Source: Amaranthus tricolor (taxonomy: Eukaryota > Streptophyta > Magnoliopsida > Caryophyllales > Amaranthaceae). From it: 64,000 nucleotides of DNA. The stretch spans positions 19,903,036 to 19,967,035 of the forward strand of contig NC_080056.1 in assembly GCF_026212465.1 (NCBI RefSeq), written 5' to 3'. The number at the start of each line of letters is the position of its first letter. The stretch's first letter is position 1. The position numbers and the translations under genes are program-made. Positions 37,200 through 49,445 of the stretch are shown here, in pieces. The notes beneath the pieces were generated by a model that was not told the origin of the DNA, searched no databases, and saw only the letters and a list, made by a program, of their open reading frames with translations.

Positions 37200-40100
37200 T
37201 CCTTACGTCTGTACGGACATGCAAACTTAATATGTCCTTCTTTGCAACAATATGAGCAACTAGGTGTACATATATGTTTGTATGCACTCTAAACAAATGT
37301 GGTTTTACTCTTATAGTTATTTGTGATATTATTATAACCTATACCACGTTTATCATTAGATCCTTTTTGGCGTGTAAGTTGTTGGACCTCTTGAGTTTTG
37401 ATGATGACTACACTTTATTTAAACGAATATGTTCTAAGAGATTGTGTGCAGGTCGATATCCGGTCTTGATTATGATTGTTGATAGTACCTATGACTTGGT
37501 CTATAGAAATGGACGTGTCAAAAGGATCCAAAAGATGTTAGAAGAGGTATATCGCTTAGGATGTCAAATGTAGACAGGAGGTCTACTGTTCCCAAGTTTG
37601 ATGTTCTAACAAAACTAGAAATTGGAGACAGCACACAGCTCTTGGATTGGAGTCAGCTTAATACGTCTACTGAATTTATGATTATTATTTTCTGATTTTT
37701 AGTTGATGTATTGATTAAAATTAATTTGTTGCATTAATTAATTATTGAAGTTAATTAGCATAGTATTTTCCAAAACTATCCAACATTTTTATAATCCTTT
37801 GTTTTAGGGTCTATATTTAATGAATAATTTAATTGGCTAAATATAGGAACAGCAGCTGATATTAAGAAAGCCTTAGCTATTGTTAGAATAACTATCCATA
37901 ATATTAGTAATTGGCAATCGTCCCTATTATTAGCTAGGTGTAACCGTGCCTAAAATTAGTTTAAGTAACCGTGGTTATTATTAGAAAAGAGAACTGCAAC
38001 TAATTTTGGTATATGAGAACTGCTGCTATTGTTAGTAAAAGGGAACAGTAGCTGATTTGCCTATTGTTAGTATAAGGGAACAGTGGTTATTATTAGGATA
38101 ACCGTGGACTTGAATTTGTCAAAATGTATACCTATTTTTGGATGTTAACCGTAGGTTGTCCTTGGATCTTAAGATCCACATTATTCTCCTTATTATTTAG
38201 GATAAGGGAATAATGGTTGGTTACTTCCTTTTTGTTAGGGATTTTAACTCTATAAATAGAGACTTTCAGCTGTTCCTCAAAGTATGCCAACGTATGAGCT
38301 CTTTAATTCATGCAATTATTTTTGAATATTTACAAGAAATATTTTGTTTTAAAATTGCCAATCAACTTACAATATTTTCTTGTGCAACTCATTGATTTTA
38401 TTTTTAGAGAATTTTATCCTTTTTTTAAGGGTTTTTGAGTGAGTATTTGTAATTAGACTTGGGTGAGTCTAAGGGGGATTAGATAGCTTTTAGTGAAGCT
38501 TATGAAGAGATTAGCTTTCAGTGAAGCTAAGAGAGTTGCTTTGAGTGAAGCAATTGGAAAGAGAAGTTGGCCTAGTTGTTGCGCTTCGAGTGAAGCAAGG
38601 TGTTTAATGTAATTGTAACGAGTTGCCTTAAACATAGTGAAGAGTTTAGAAATTCCGTGGGGTCGTGGTTTTTCCTTCTAATTAGGCCTAGAAGGTTTCC
38701 ACGTAAAAATCATGTTGCCTCTTTCATTATTTCGCTTTAAGTTTAAGTTTTATTTATTTTATCTGATTCCGCAAAAACAGGGCAAATACGCTTAAAATTG
38801 TAACAACAACAATTCACCCCCCCCCCCCCCTCTTGTTGTTGTTCCCATCTCTAACTCAGTCTACATAAGCATTTTTGTGAATTTAGATTCGGATTCGTTT
38901 AACTTTGTTAATGCGTGTAAATTTTTCTCAGACTCATGTCTCAGAGTCTTGAGCTTGGACTCAAGATCATTGTTTTCATTCTTAAGTTCAACGAGCTGTT
39001 TCGTTTGGCTGAGATTCTGTTCTTTCAAGACTTTGAAAGTCTTTTCAAATTTCATTGTTTCAGCCTTTAGCGATTCATTTTTCTTTATAAGATCTTCACA
39101 ACCTTAAGCATAGTGACAAATTCTATTTTCTAGAATGTTTTTCTCATCTTTTAAGATCTTTTCAATTTGAAAGTTGTCAAAGAGAGCTTTAACTAATTCG
39201 TCTTTAGAATAAGAGTTAAGAAACTCTAGTGCCTCTTTACATTTTGATCTCGATCATCATCGTTGTCATCATTAGCCATAAGACAGAAGTGAGCTTGACC
39301 ATCTTCACTTTCAGGTTCGGTTGATTCTTCGGAATCACTTCATGTAGCAACCATTGCTTGTTTCTTCTTATTTTTCTTGTAAGATTCCCTTTTCTTTTTA
39401 GGACATTCCTTTACAAGATGTTCTGTAGATCCATATTCAAAGCAAGCAAGTTTGTTAGTTCTAGAATTAGAATTAGAGTTAGAAGACTTACCTTTATTTC
39501 TAGATTTAAATTTTTTAAATCTTTTGCGCATCTTCATGATTCCTTCTAGACCTTTTGTGATCAACGCAAATGGATCTTCCTCATCATCACTTTCTTCATC
39601 ATCGCTAGAGGATTCATGATGTTTCTTTTCCTTTAGAGCAAGATTCTTCATGGAAGGTATTACATCACTTTCTCCATCATCATGTAGGGTAAGTTCATGA
39701 GTTGTGAGTTTTCCAAGTAGATCGTCAAGTGATAGAACTCTCAAGTCTTGAGCTTCTTCAATAGCAACGACTTTTGGACCCCATTTGGATCTTGGTAGAC
39801 ATCTCAAAACCTTCTAGACTTTTTCTGCATTAGTAAAAGTTTTGCCAAGAGAATTCAAACTGTTAATAATTAATGTAAAACAAGTAAACATATCACTAAT
39901 ATTCTCATTCTTTTTCATCTTGAACATTTCGTATTGATGCATGAGAATGTTAATCTTTCTCTTCTTCACTTGAATTGTTCCTTCATAAGTCACAACTAAC
40001 TTATCCCATATTTCCTTAGCACTTGTGCCTGAAGAAACTCTATTGAAATTGGTACAATTCAAAGCACAACATAATTGATTCATTGCCCTATAGTTTTTGG

Positions 40101-40341
40101 ATACGGCTTCCAAGTCACTTTGTGAATATTCGGATTTGGTTTTCAACACATCATTTCCTTGAGCGTCCTTTTTCATGGGTACCTTAGTTCCTTTAGTTAT
40201 GATGTCCTAAAGTTCCATATCTTGATCAATCATGAACATCTTCATCAAAGTTTTCCAATGAGAGAAATTTGTTCCACAAAACAACGGAGGTCTAGAGCTT
40301 GAACTTCCTTGAGTAAACAACCCTTCTCCTATCGGATTCAT
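37200..40341 (-). pseudogene. Copia (Sirevirus-like) gag, split by a solo LTR
   Basis: The likely start is the ATG at 40341, 33 bases after the primer site. Visible parts: an N-terminal domain, DLEAVSKNYRAMNQLCCALN and AKEIWDKLVVTYEGT (40176-39814), LSLDDLLGKLTTHEL, and a first zinc knuckle CFEYGSTEHLVKEC with second Cys changed to Tyr (about 39450-39405). A coiled-coil-like LKEQNLSQTKQLVELKNENND follows (39055-38861). After the solo LTR comes a second CCHC knuckle CSYCCKEGHIKFAC (about 37258-37215). Stops and shifts are present. Confidence 0.8.
37380..38865 (+). repeat. Solo LTR of a different copia-like family
   Basis: 1486 bp, begins TGTTGGACCTC and ends GTCTACA. Flanked by TAAGT (37375-37379) and TAAGC (38866-38870), a 5-bp target duplication with one mismatch. 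Removing the insert plus one copy leaves the host gag frame open across the junction, which supports both borders. A TATAAATA box is at 38251-38258. Short repeats of TGAAGC (about 38493-38600) and a C run (about 38817-38830) lie inside. No internal region is present, so it formed by LTR-LTR recombination. The orientation (+) is judged from the TATA box and TG start. Confidence 0.8.
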
Positions 40342-40373
40342 CACAAGATATTAGTCTTTATATGTAAAACTCA

Positions 40374-40385
40374 GCTCTGATACCA
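40374..40385 (-). other. Primer binding site of the Sirevirus-like element
   Basis: The minus strand reads TGGTATCAGAGC, initiator tRNA-Met type, two bases inside the LTR end at 40388. Confidence 0.88.
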
Positions 40386-40387
40386 AT

Positions 40388-41522
40388 TGAAAATTGATAG
40401 GAGGTCAAATACTCTCTAGAGGGGGTGAATAAAGAATATGGGCGTTTAAAATTTTTACATAGAAGAATATCTCAAGAGATTGAGTGACCTTTCAAAACTA
40501 TTTTCTGGGACAGTTTTGAGTCAATATGTAAAGCAATAATGTATGTGCAGAAATTAAACTTAAAGAATAACACACGATATGTTAACGAGGTTCGGTTCTA
40601 AACAACTTACTCCCCGCCTTCTCTTTCAACCCGTAGGATTTCAACGCTTTTTATTAATCCGACTTTAAGACAAACTATAAGATCTCACTATCTTCTCTCA
40701 CCACGTTCTTCCCCTTGAAGAAACGTCTTACAAGTCCCTTTAATAAAAGCAAATCCCAATCTCTCAATAGAGATTACAAGTTGAACATTTTGAAAAGTAT
40801 TCTAAGTTAGGTGTATTGAATTATGAAATAATCTAACTCTTTTTTAACACTTAAGCCTATTACAAATTGTAAGAGCTAGATGAACTAAGAATTACAACTC
40901 TTTTTAATACTTAGAGAATATTAGATCTTAAGTCAAGAGAGAAAATTGTAAGAAGAGGTAGATCATTAATTCTTGAACGAAGCCTTGTATTTATATATGT
41001 CATGCCTCAACATATCCTTGACGAGCAAGAAAGCTTCATCCGTTAATTTTGTTGATCTGGATATTCTGTGCCAGTCTTCAAGATCTTGAGCTTTAATTCA
41101 AATTGACATTGCACCTGACAGATCATCTATTTTCGTCATTGTGTGCTGTAATTTGTTTTTAATAACCAATGCTATGCTGTCACGTTAGAACTCATACAAG
41201 ATAATGAAAACTAAACAAAACCAGATTAAATAACGTGTAAATACTTATTCAAATTAATTCCTATTTTTAGCATTAATTCAAATAGTCATTTTTTATTTTT
41301 AGCATCAATTTAAATTGTCATTTCCAATTTTTAGTATCAATTTAAATTACTATCTTATTTATAGGAAACTTTTTAATTAGCTTAATAACATATTTAAATT
41401 CAAATATTAACATGTATTATATATAACCAAACATGTGTACCTTTTACTATAACAATTAATTAATTAAATATCTTAAATACACATTTTAAATTCAAATTCA
41501 AACATAATATATTCAAACATAA
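40388..41522 (-). repeat. 5' LTR of the Sirevirus-like element, truncated
   Basis: Matches 29684 to about 30825 of the other LTR with scattered changes, then stops matching at 41522. About 350 bases of its outer (U3) end are missing, along with any target duplication. Confidence 0.85.
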
Positions 41523-43600
41523 TATAGTTTCTAAGTTTCGCAAAATTCTTTAAACATTCGATTCTAAGAGTTGCTTTCAATTTGAGTTAAATTTACGCTT
41601 TTAACAACCTGGGTTATAATCCATTTGATCTGTCTTTAAATTTTCAATTATGAAAACAAAACATTGCGTTCAAAACTTTGAGTATTATAGCTATATACAA
41701 TTTGGTGTTGGGTCCAATCCAGTCGAGTCGAAGTCGGAGTTGGTTTGGCATATATTAGACTTTTTTATGAGGTTCAAACTATATAATCGACTTTGGAATC
41801 GTTAATTATTTTTCTCAAAATCGAATCAGATTAAATTACTTGAATCAAGTCGAATCAAGGGTAAATTCAAACTGAATTTGTCATCTATAATCTCAGTTGA
41901 AGCAAAAACTGAATAAAATTTATAGTTCGATTCTCACATATCTCTTTTCTCCCTCCCTTTTAATCAAAATGCAAATTTATTTATAAAAAATTTAATGCTA
42001 TGTTTGGAACAGATAATTTCATTTGCAAATCTAGCATTGGATCAAATTTAGTTTTTGGCAAATCAAAATCTTTAAATTTAGATTTGAGTCAATTTCATCT
42101 TTGTTTTCAAAGTAGTTAAAGTTAAGAATTTGAGAATGATTTGCTAAATTTTGTCATTCTCAAATTCCTCATTCATAATTCCATAATTGACATTAAGAAC
42201 TTGAAATGAAATACTCATTCCCAAACAGAACCTAAAGTAATTATCATTAATCACAAACTAATGATTCGCAAATTGTACATATGGAAAGACAAATCATATT
42301 TTAGGTAAATCTATATATAATTATTATAACTTTACTCCCACTTAGTAGCTCCTTTATTAATCCTTTTAATTCTTTCCTCTTTGGTTCTTAAGATATGTTG
42401 AGCCATTTAATTATTTATAGCGATCAATTATTTTAATAAAAAAACCATATCTTTGGTTCTTAAGATACTAAACCTGAAACTTCTTCACAAACTTCACCAA
42501 TATTGACCCAATCATGAAAAATCGATCTCGACGATAAATACTACTACTATTAGCAACAATGGAGAAACATTTCTGTGGTGTACAATGTTTAGCATCTTCA
42601 GCTTCAACATATAAAACCGATTCACAGTATCCATCTTTTCGCCTTCCCTAACAAACCGCTGTCTGTTAGGGAGGTTCTGTATACAATGGCATTGATATTC
42701 TGTCCCATTTTCTAGGAGGAATTTCTGTTAGTTTACCAGTTGAATCAGAACAGTCAACCAGAATTGGTATTTTGTCGTAGTTACTTACAATAATGGAGGT
42801 TAATCTTTGGCAAGCATTATATCATCTTGATCAGATTGTGCACAACTCAGATAATAAGAATATTATGGTTATGGATTTTAGGAAAATTTGGTGAAGATTT
42901 CTCATTTTTGAGTTCTGTTTTCTTAGCTTGTTGATTACTGAGAATTGAGATTAATTAATTTTTTATATTGTAATTTATACAAATGTTGATTTTAGTAACT
43001 TCTAATATGCTTTAATTTCTTTTAATTTAAATATGTTTCAAGAGTTGCATTGTACGTTGTATGATACTTATAGATGCAACTTTCCATCTTAACTAATGTT
43101 GTAACATAGGTGATGTTTTTCTTTTTTTAATTCCTTATAAAATCTTGCTGACAAGACTGCATATCTCAAATTCTTCTATTACTCTAGGTATATTTATTTA
43201 AGTCTTTTATTATTTTATGTATTCTTTATACCATATATTTCTTTTATTTCTTGATATCCAAAATACAATATAATAACAATAACAATAACAATAACATTAA
43301 TTAGACCATACTCTATAGATAATATAGATTTAGATATATCTAAGCTTAGGATGGATGAATAGTATGTGGTAGCTCTTACTAAGATATCTGGATAACTCTT
43401 ATGAATTGGATAACAATGGTTCTAATTATAAAGTGACTTCACATTATGAAACTATCGTTAGTGATGATGAATCTTCGGCTTTTTGCATTTATTCCGTGAA
43501 CTATATCATCCCGCTCCTAGGAAACCAACTGTTGGTTTTACTAAGAAGACCTCAAAAAAAGAAGCACTATTATGGGTAACATTTTTCTTATTTATATATT
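41523..43600. other. AT-rich intergenic stretch without recognised genes
   Basis: No ORF above 60 codons. It holds a probable MITE (41993-42235), an 8-bp perfect hairpin (CCCTAACA/TGTTAGGG) at about 42646-42671, an AACAATA microsatellite near 43270-43295, and from 42560 to 42900 a broken frame (MEKHFCGVQC..., VYNGIDILSHFLGGISVSLP) that could be a gene relic I cannot name. Confidence 0.4.
41993..42235. mobile_element. Probable MITE with TGTTTGG-type inverted ends
   Basis: The left part TTAATGCTATGTTTGGAACAG and the complement of the right part (TAGGTTCTGTTTGGGAATGAG) are imperfect inverted repeats. Inner halves also mirror each other (ATTTCATTT). Target duplication not resolved. Confidence 0.4.
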
Positions 43601-43979
43601 CATTTATTTATTATTGTAAAACGACTTAAATACCCCGTTGACCTTTACTTGCTATCAAGGGGAATAAATAATCTACTAGCCCATGCTTGGCTTCCAAGTA
43701 ACCTAACTCTAAACTCTAAACAATAGTCAAATCCATCATCCCTATGATGTCCATGTTCACATGCATTGAATTACCATATCATCCTTTCAGCAATTACTAT
43801 GAATACCTATTGTAGTAATTCATTTACCCCAAGCTTACATATCGCCTATTGTTACTCTACCAAAATACACGACCATCTTACTTTCAATCCATATACTTAA
43901 CCAAAATCTCACATAATTAATCTGAATTCATACTGCAATTCGTTAATCTTGCATTCATTCAAGTATTATTTCTTGACTT

Positions 43980-44210
43980 CAGTTTCCTAATCTGACTTGA
44001 GCATCGGAGGGATTTCCCGAGAAACTACCCTCTGGTAAAACTAATGTATTGTGGTGCAGGAATTAAAGTCACTTCTGTGGTAGGATCATATCACACTTCA
44101 AGCTCATTCCACAATTGTCCTCAATAACGCTTCATACCTAGGTATTTAAAGTGTCTCTTGCACTTTCTAGTTTAATTGTCGAAATAATTTAGCGCCATGT
44201 ATGCGAATAT
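43980..44210 (+). mobile_element. LTR end and primer site of a Tat-like gypsy relic
   Basis: TGACTTGAGCATCGGAGGG, then CCGAGAAACTACCCTCTGG and TTGTGGTGCAGG match the conserved U5 end wording of Tat/Retand LTRs. About 100 bases on, TAGCGCCATGTATGCGAA (near 44190-44207) is a decayed form of their TGGCGCCGTCTGTGGGAA primer site. A gag-like ORF follows at once. Confidence 0.5.
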
Positions 44211-44241
44211 TATTATAAATACTTAACTCAAACAATAATCT

Positions 44242-44628
44242 ATGGCTCCCAAGAAGAACCCTACTCATACCATTGTCGTGCATAGTACAGACAAAGATAC
44301 TTTCGCGGGTCAAGCAAACAATCAAGCTGTGACCCGCCAGAAACTGGATATATTTGTACAGAACCTTACTACTGCCTTCTCTGAACAAATCTGCACCATT
44401 GTTAGCGCCAAAAATGTTGCACCACAGTAACAGGTATTGGCCGACATTGCAAATCAGATCGAAAGGCTTCAGGTGACACGAGAGCATGATGTTCTACTCG
44501 TCATAAATCAACAAGGGCGAAACCATGACCTCCTATTCCAGCAAAAGGAACAAGAGGAGAAGAGAGAGATCTCAACTTCAACAAATCAAAGTCAAAAAAA
44601 GTGGAAGGAGTCATTTAACTCCAAGTAA
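44242..44628 (+). pseudogene. N-terminal gag fragment of the Tat-like relic
   Basis: ATG at 44242 (MAPKKNPTHTIVV), 62 codons to a TAA at 44428-44430, then the same frame goes on (IANQIERLQVTREHD...) to 44628. It follows a primer-site-like sequence, as a gag start should. No conserved domain is visible, so the assignment rests on position. The rest of the element was replaced by the LTR to the right. Confidence 0.4.
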
Positions 44629-44639
44629 GACATGATCCA

Positions 44640-45509
44640 ATTCTAAAATAGATAAGGGGATGGTCCCCCCTTCTACTGACACTCATATTCTCTTAACTAT
44701 TCTAAGCTCAAGGATTTCATAATCAATAGCTCTTCTTATAAAGATTACTCACTAGCACCTCATAGTTTCGATACAATGCATATTATTGCAATAAACGATA
44801 TCTTAAGGGAATATTGCATATAAGGATTGATTACTGTGTGTACGTACCTGTAAGCGTCACTGCACGACCAAAAGTCACAAAAATCAACCAACAAAAATTC
44901 TACCTTCCTCTTATGAAGTGGGCACAATGCTGAGACTAGAAGGAGCGTGAAGGAACAAATGGATTTCGTGGTGGTGGTGCACAGACCGGCTGCCCTAGCC
45001 GTGTTCGCTGGCGGTGGGGAGTACACGCACCTCAGTGTTGGTGGGAGAACAGCAGCAGCCAGCAGCCAGCAGCTAGGGCGCAGGATAGCAGCTCGGTGGA
45101 GGTAGTGGTGGTCACAGAAGTCAGCAGATGGCGGCACAGGGAGAGGGAAAAGAATGAAGAAGGGAATGAGAGAAGGTTGGGCCGTTTTTGTGTTTGTAAA
45201 GGCAAAGAGTGGTCTCACTTAAAACCCTAGCTCATCTCTTTATTAAGGTGAATCTTCTAATAAAGTCTTACTAAGACAACCCACTTTCATGTGCTCACAA
45301 TTTTAATAAAAAAAATATTAATTTTAATTCGAATCTCTTTATTTTAATAATCACAACTCTATTTTCAATTCAAATATGTTAACATTTAATATTCATGTGG
45401 GACACGAATCTATTAAAACTAATTCGAAAATAATTTAACTAAATTATAAAATCTCCAAAAACTATTATAATAATAAAATAATGACATCATAAAATGATGG
45501 GGTGTTATA
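44640..45509 (-). repeat. Tekay-type LTR remnant
   Basis: The right edge, read minus, is TATAACACCCCATCATTTTATGATGTCA, the classic start of Tekay/Del LTRs. The minus strand then runs AT-rich into a G/C-richer leader with GCAGTGACGCTTACAGGTACGTAC near 44860-44840. The chance ORF at 44760-45218 lies in this leader. The left end and target duplication were not found; no internal region, so likely a solo or broken LTR. Confidence 0.5.
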
Positions 45510-45514
45510 GGTAG

Positions 45515-45787
45515 AAATATTTCTATAATTTTTGTATTATCAACCAAGTGATTTTCTTGTTGGATTGTCATGAATTTTAAGTATTTTATCGTGGGCGAGC
45601 CAATATTATATTATCGATCATATCTTCTATTTTTTGTTATTTACCTATACATTGTCATTTAAATTGTTTTTTTTTTTTATTGTGTATAAATGAAATTTTA
45701 GTTATAATGAAAAAGTTTGAAATATTTTCAAAGGAGCATTTTTAAAATTTTCAAAGGAGATAATACGTGCTTCTTTTGACGGTTTCA
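45515..45787. other. AT-rich 3' flank of transketolase
   Basis: No gene or repeat recognised. Confidence 0.5.
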
Positions 45788-45793
45788 TTTATT
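45788..45793 (-). terminator. Possible polyadenylation signal of transketolase
   Basis: AATAAA on the minus strand, about 160 bases after the stop codon. Plant signals are loose, so this is only a candidate. Confidence 0.4.
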
Positions 45794-45953
45794 ACCCATT
45801 GAGAAAATTTTTTATTAGGGGCCTAATTGATTTATATTTGCACAGGGCCTCTTACATAAATGAGACGGCTCTGAGCCATTAACTCACTATGAGCCTTGTC
45901 TACTCAACAAAAAATGCAAAACACGAAGCAAAAAGAATCCTCAAGAACAAAAC

Positions 45954-48900
45954 CTAAGAAACTGATTTTGCAGCTTCAATAACAGCTTCAACAGTAATGC
46001 CATACTCCTTGTATATCCTTCCTGCAGGTGCACTTGCTCCGAACTTGTCAATACCAATGGCCTTCCCTTTTGCGCCAACGATTTTCTCCCATCCGAAAGT
46101 TGATCCAGCCTCTATGCTTACTCTTGCAGTAACATCTGAAGGAAGGACACTCTCCTTGTATTCATCGGATTGTTGATCAAACAACTCCCAAGATACAAGC
46201 GATACAACTCTGACAGCTTTTCCTTGTTTTCTTAGCTCATCTCCAGCTTTAGCAGCAATTTCCAGTTCTGAACCAGTTCCAATCAGAATAACATCAGGCT
46301 TGTTGCCCGAAGAATTGTCTGTTATGGTGTACCCTCCTTTCTCAACTCCTTCAATGGATGTTCCGGGCAAATTTGGAAGCTTTTGTCTAGAAAGAGCGAG
46401 AATAGATGGTGTCTTTCTGTGTTCAACAGCAACCTTGTATGCACCAGCAGTCTCGTTTCCATCAGCTGGACGGAGCATTAAGATGTTGGGCATGGCACGG
46501 AAACTTGCCAAGTGCTCGATGGGCTGATGAGTAGGCCCGTCTTCTCCAAGACCAATAGAATCGTGGGTCATAACATAGATGACTCTAGCTTCTGACAAGG
46601 CTGAGATTCTCATTGCTCCTCTCATGTAGTCAGTGAACACAAAGAAGGTAGCACAATAAGGGATGAACCCTGGACTGTGAAGAGCAATACCGTTACAAAT
46701 GGCACCCATTCCGTGTTCTCTGACACCAAAACGAACATTTCTTTCCTCGGGCGTGTCCTTTTGGAAATCTCCAAACATTTTCAGTAAGGTCATGTTTGAA
46801 GATGCAAGATCAGCACTGCCACCAACGAGCCCTGGAAGAACCTTTGCAAGGGCATTTAAGCATTGTTGTGACAGGTTTCTGGTTGCATCACCTGGGGTTT
46901 CAGGTGTGTATGTCTGCAAAAAAAATATTAAGATTTGTAAATATATCCATCACATTACGAGCAGCGAGATCGATAAGTAAGTAACTTACAGGAAGTGCCT
47001 TCTCCCAACCAGCAGGCAGTTCACCGGTAATGATAGACTTCAACTCTGCTGCTTCTGCAGGGTACTTCTTCTCATACTCTGCAAACTTGGCATTCCACTC
47101 GGCTTCCAAGGAAGCTCCTTCAGGAGTATGGCGGCTCCAGTGCCTGCGAAATGGGAAAATTTTACACCAGATCACAAATATAAAGAAAAATGTGTGATAA
47201 TGGAATCGTGTATTGCTTACTTTTTAACTTCATCTGGAACATGGAATGGCTCGTAAGGCCAACCAAGATTCTGCCTTGTAGCCTCGACTTCCTTAGCACC
47301 CAATGCACTTCCATGCACACTGTATGAATTTGACTTGTTAGGAGAACCAAAACCAATGGTTGTTGTAACCTGCATATGCAAAAAAGATCACGTTATCAAT
47401 CAAATCTCTATTTCATTACATAAAAAAAATGTCGTTATGGCCTTGGTCCTATCAGTGAAATTGAGTTTTAACTCTCATTTTCCCCTAAAAGACATAATTA
47501 ACCAAACGCATCTAATAGAGTTCAATTGGCAAATCCTTAAAAATAGCAGCAATGATAGAATGGGGATGACCTTAATCAAAGTGGGTTTGTCTTTGACGGC
47601 CTGAGCTTCCTTGATAGCAGCACGAATTTCATCGTACCCTGTGTTACCATTCTTGACCCAGATAACATGCCAGCCAAGGGCCTCAAACCGCGTGTCAACA
47701 CTCTCAGTGAAGGCAATGGCAGTGTCACCATCTATAGAAATATGGTTATCATCATATAGAGCAATCAATTTTCCAAGCCCCCAATGACCAGCAAGTGAAC
47801 AAGCTTCCTGAGCTATCCCTTCCATTTGGCAACCATCACCAAGTATACAATACCTGAAATTCAGAGATGTACAACCAAAGTAAAACATCAAATACAATCG
47901 TAACCATCTTTGGCTTATGTTGTTTGGACAGCTAGACTTGTGACTCGGGAAGCTCATCCACATGTCTAACTTGACTATTTTGCAAGAGATACCATTTTCC
48001 AAGGCCAAAATGAAGTGTGCTTAAGTCATACATACTCATATGTATGAGTGGTGAAAGAAAGGGTCCAGTTAACATTGATCTTGACAGGAGCACAAAAAAA
48101 GAAAAAAGAACGAGCAAAAGAAAAAGAAACTTTTACGTGTAATGGTCAACGATTTCAGCATCAGGTTTGTTGAATCGAGCGGCTAAATGCTTCTCAGCAA
48201 GAGCCAAACCAACTGCATTGGCAATACCCTGACCGAGTGGGCCTGCATAATAAGAAACACAATTGATTGGATTGTGTCTTTAATTGAACAAGTTGGTGAG
48301 GAGTGATTAGCAGAAAAGAAGCAAAACCAGTTGTAACTTCAACTCCAGGAGTCTCAAAATTCTCTGGGTGACCAGGAATTTTGCTTCCCCATTGACGGAA
48401 AGTCTTCAAATCTTCTTCCTGTTATGTCATATGAGAAAATCAGATAATGTGCAAGAATCACTAGTCAAAATAACATGTATATGATTCTATAGGAAGTATA
48501 AGTCTATAGATCCTAAGAGACTGATTATGTATAAGCATACTTCCTCCTTTGTACTTCATATTATAGATGTTCGAATAACATATCTTGAACATAACCTTAC
48601 ATTAAAAAGGCTTATTTCACGCATATTTGAGATGGGAACCCCTCTAATAATTATTATTAAAAATTAGTTTAGCCTAAATTTTATGAACAAATATGTCATC
48701 AATGCAAAACATGACAATGCAGTCCACCCATCACCATTCACCACCCATACAGAAAAAATGATTCTAGTGTACATGGATCTGTGTTTATGGAATCACAAAT
48801 TCTTACTTAGACCATGTTTGTAAAGACGTTTTAAGTTTGGGCCGGCCAAATTTTGAATTTTAAAAAAGGAAAAATTAATTAAACTTTCTAAACACACGCG

Positions 48901-49358
48901 TATAGTTAGGTATATAACGATCTGTGTTTGGGGTTATAACATTACATAGTTCTTTTTTAAAAAATTCTATATCATTACATAGTTGGGTATATAATGGTTT
49001 ATGTTTTGGGTTATAATATTATGTGTTTGGGGTTAAAGTATTATATATTTTGGTATATAATGATCTATATTTAGGGTTATAACATTATATAATTGAGTAG
49101 ATAATGGTTTGTGTTTGGAATTATAACATTATATATTTGGATAAATAATGGTCTGTGTTTAGGGTTATAGTATTATGTATTTGGGATTCTAAAATTATAT
49201 AGTTGAGTATATAACAGTCTGTATTTGAAGATATAGTATTTTTATAACACCAAATATATTATGTTATAACCTCAAATATATGTTGCTATAACCCTATATA
49301 TATTATATTATAACCTTAAATATATATTGTTACAACTCTAAATATTATGTTATAACCT

Positions 49359-49445
<87 letters not shown>

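Larger units (their letters stand above)
29684..41522 (-). mobile_element. Sirevirus-like Ty1/copia retrotransposon (11.8 kb, decayed)
   Basis: On the minus strand: 5' LTR (41522-40388, truncated), tRNA-Met primer site (40385-40374), gag with a CCHC knuckle, protease, integrase, RT and RNase H. Then an extra ORF, a polypurine tract and the 3' LTR (31175-29684). The copia order (INT before RT), long gag with coiled-coil part, long 3' untranslated region and extra ORF after RNase H suggest the Sirevirus group. A solo LTR of another family sits in gag (37380-38865). Many stops and frameshifts. Confidence 0.9.

Noticed and set aside
38480..38600. TGAAGC repeats as a CRISPR-like array
   Set aside because: Short, uneven units inside a plant solo LTR; no spacers and not a prokaryotic genome.
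44760..45218. Minus-strand ORF of 152 codons, Leu/Pro/Ser-rich
   Set aside because: It falls in the leader of a Tekay-type LTR remnant and has no recognisable domain.
47475..48008. Separate 177-codon ORF in the transketolase region
   Set aside because: It is exon 4 with read-through into flanking introns; splice sites give the normal protein instead. The same holds for 46900-47175 and 48194-48409.
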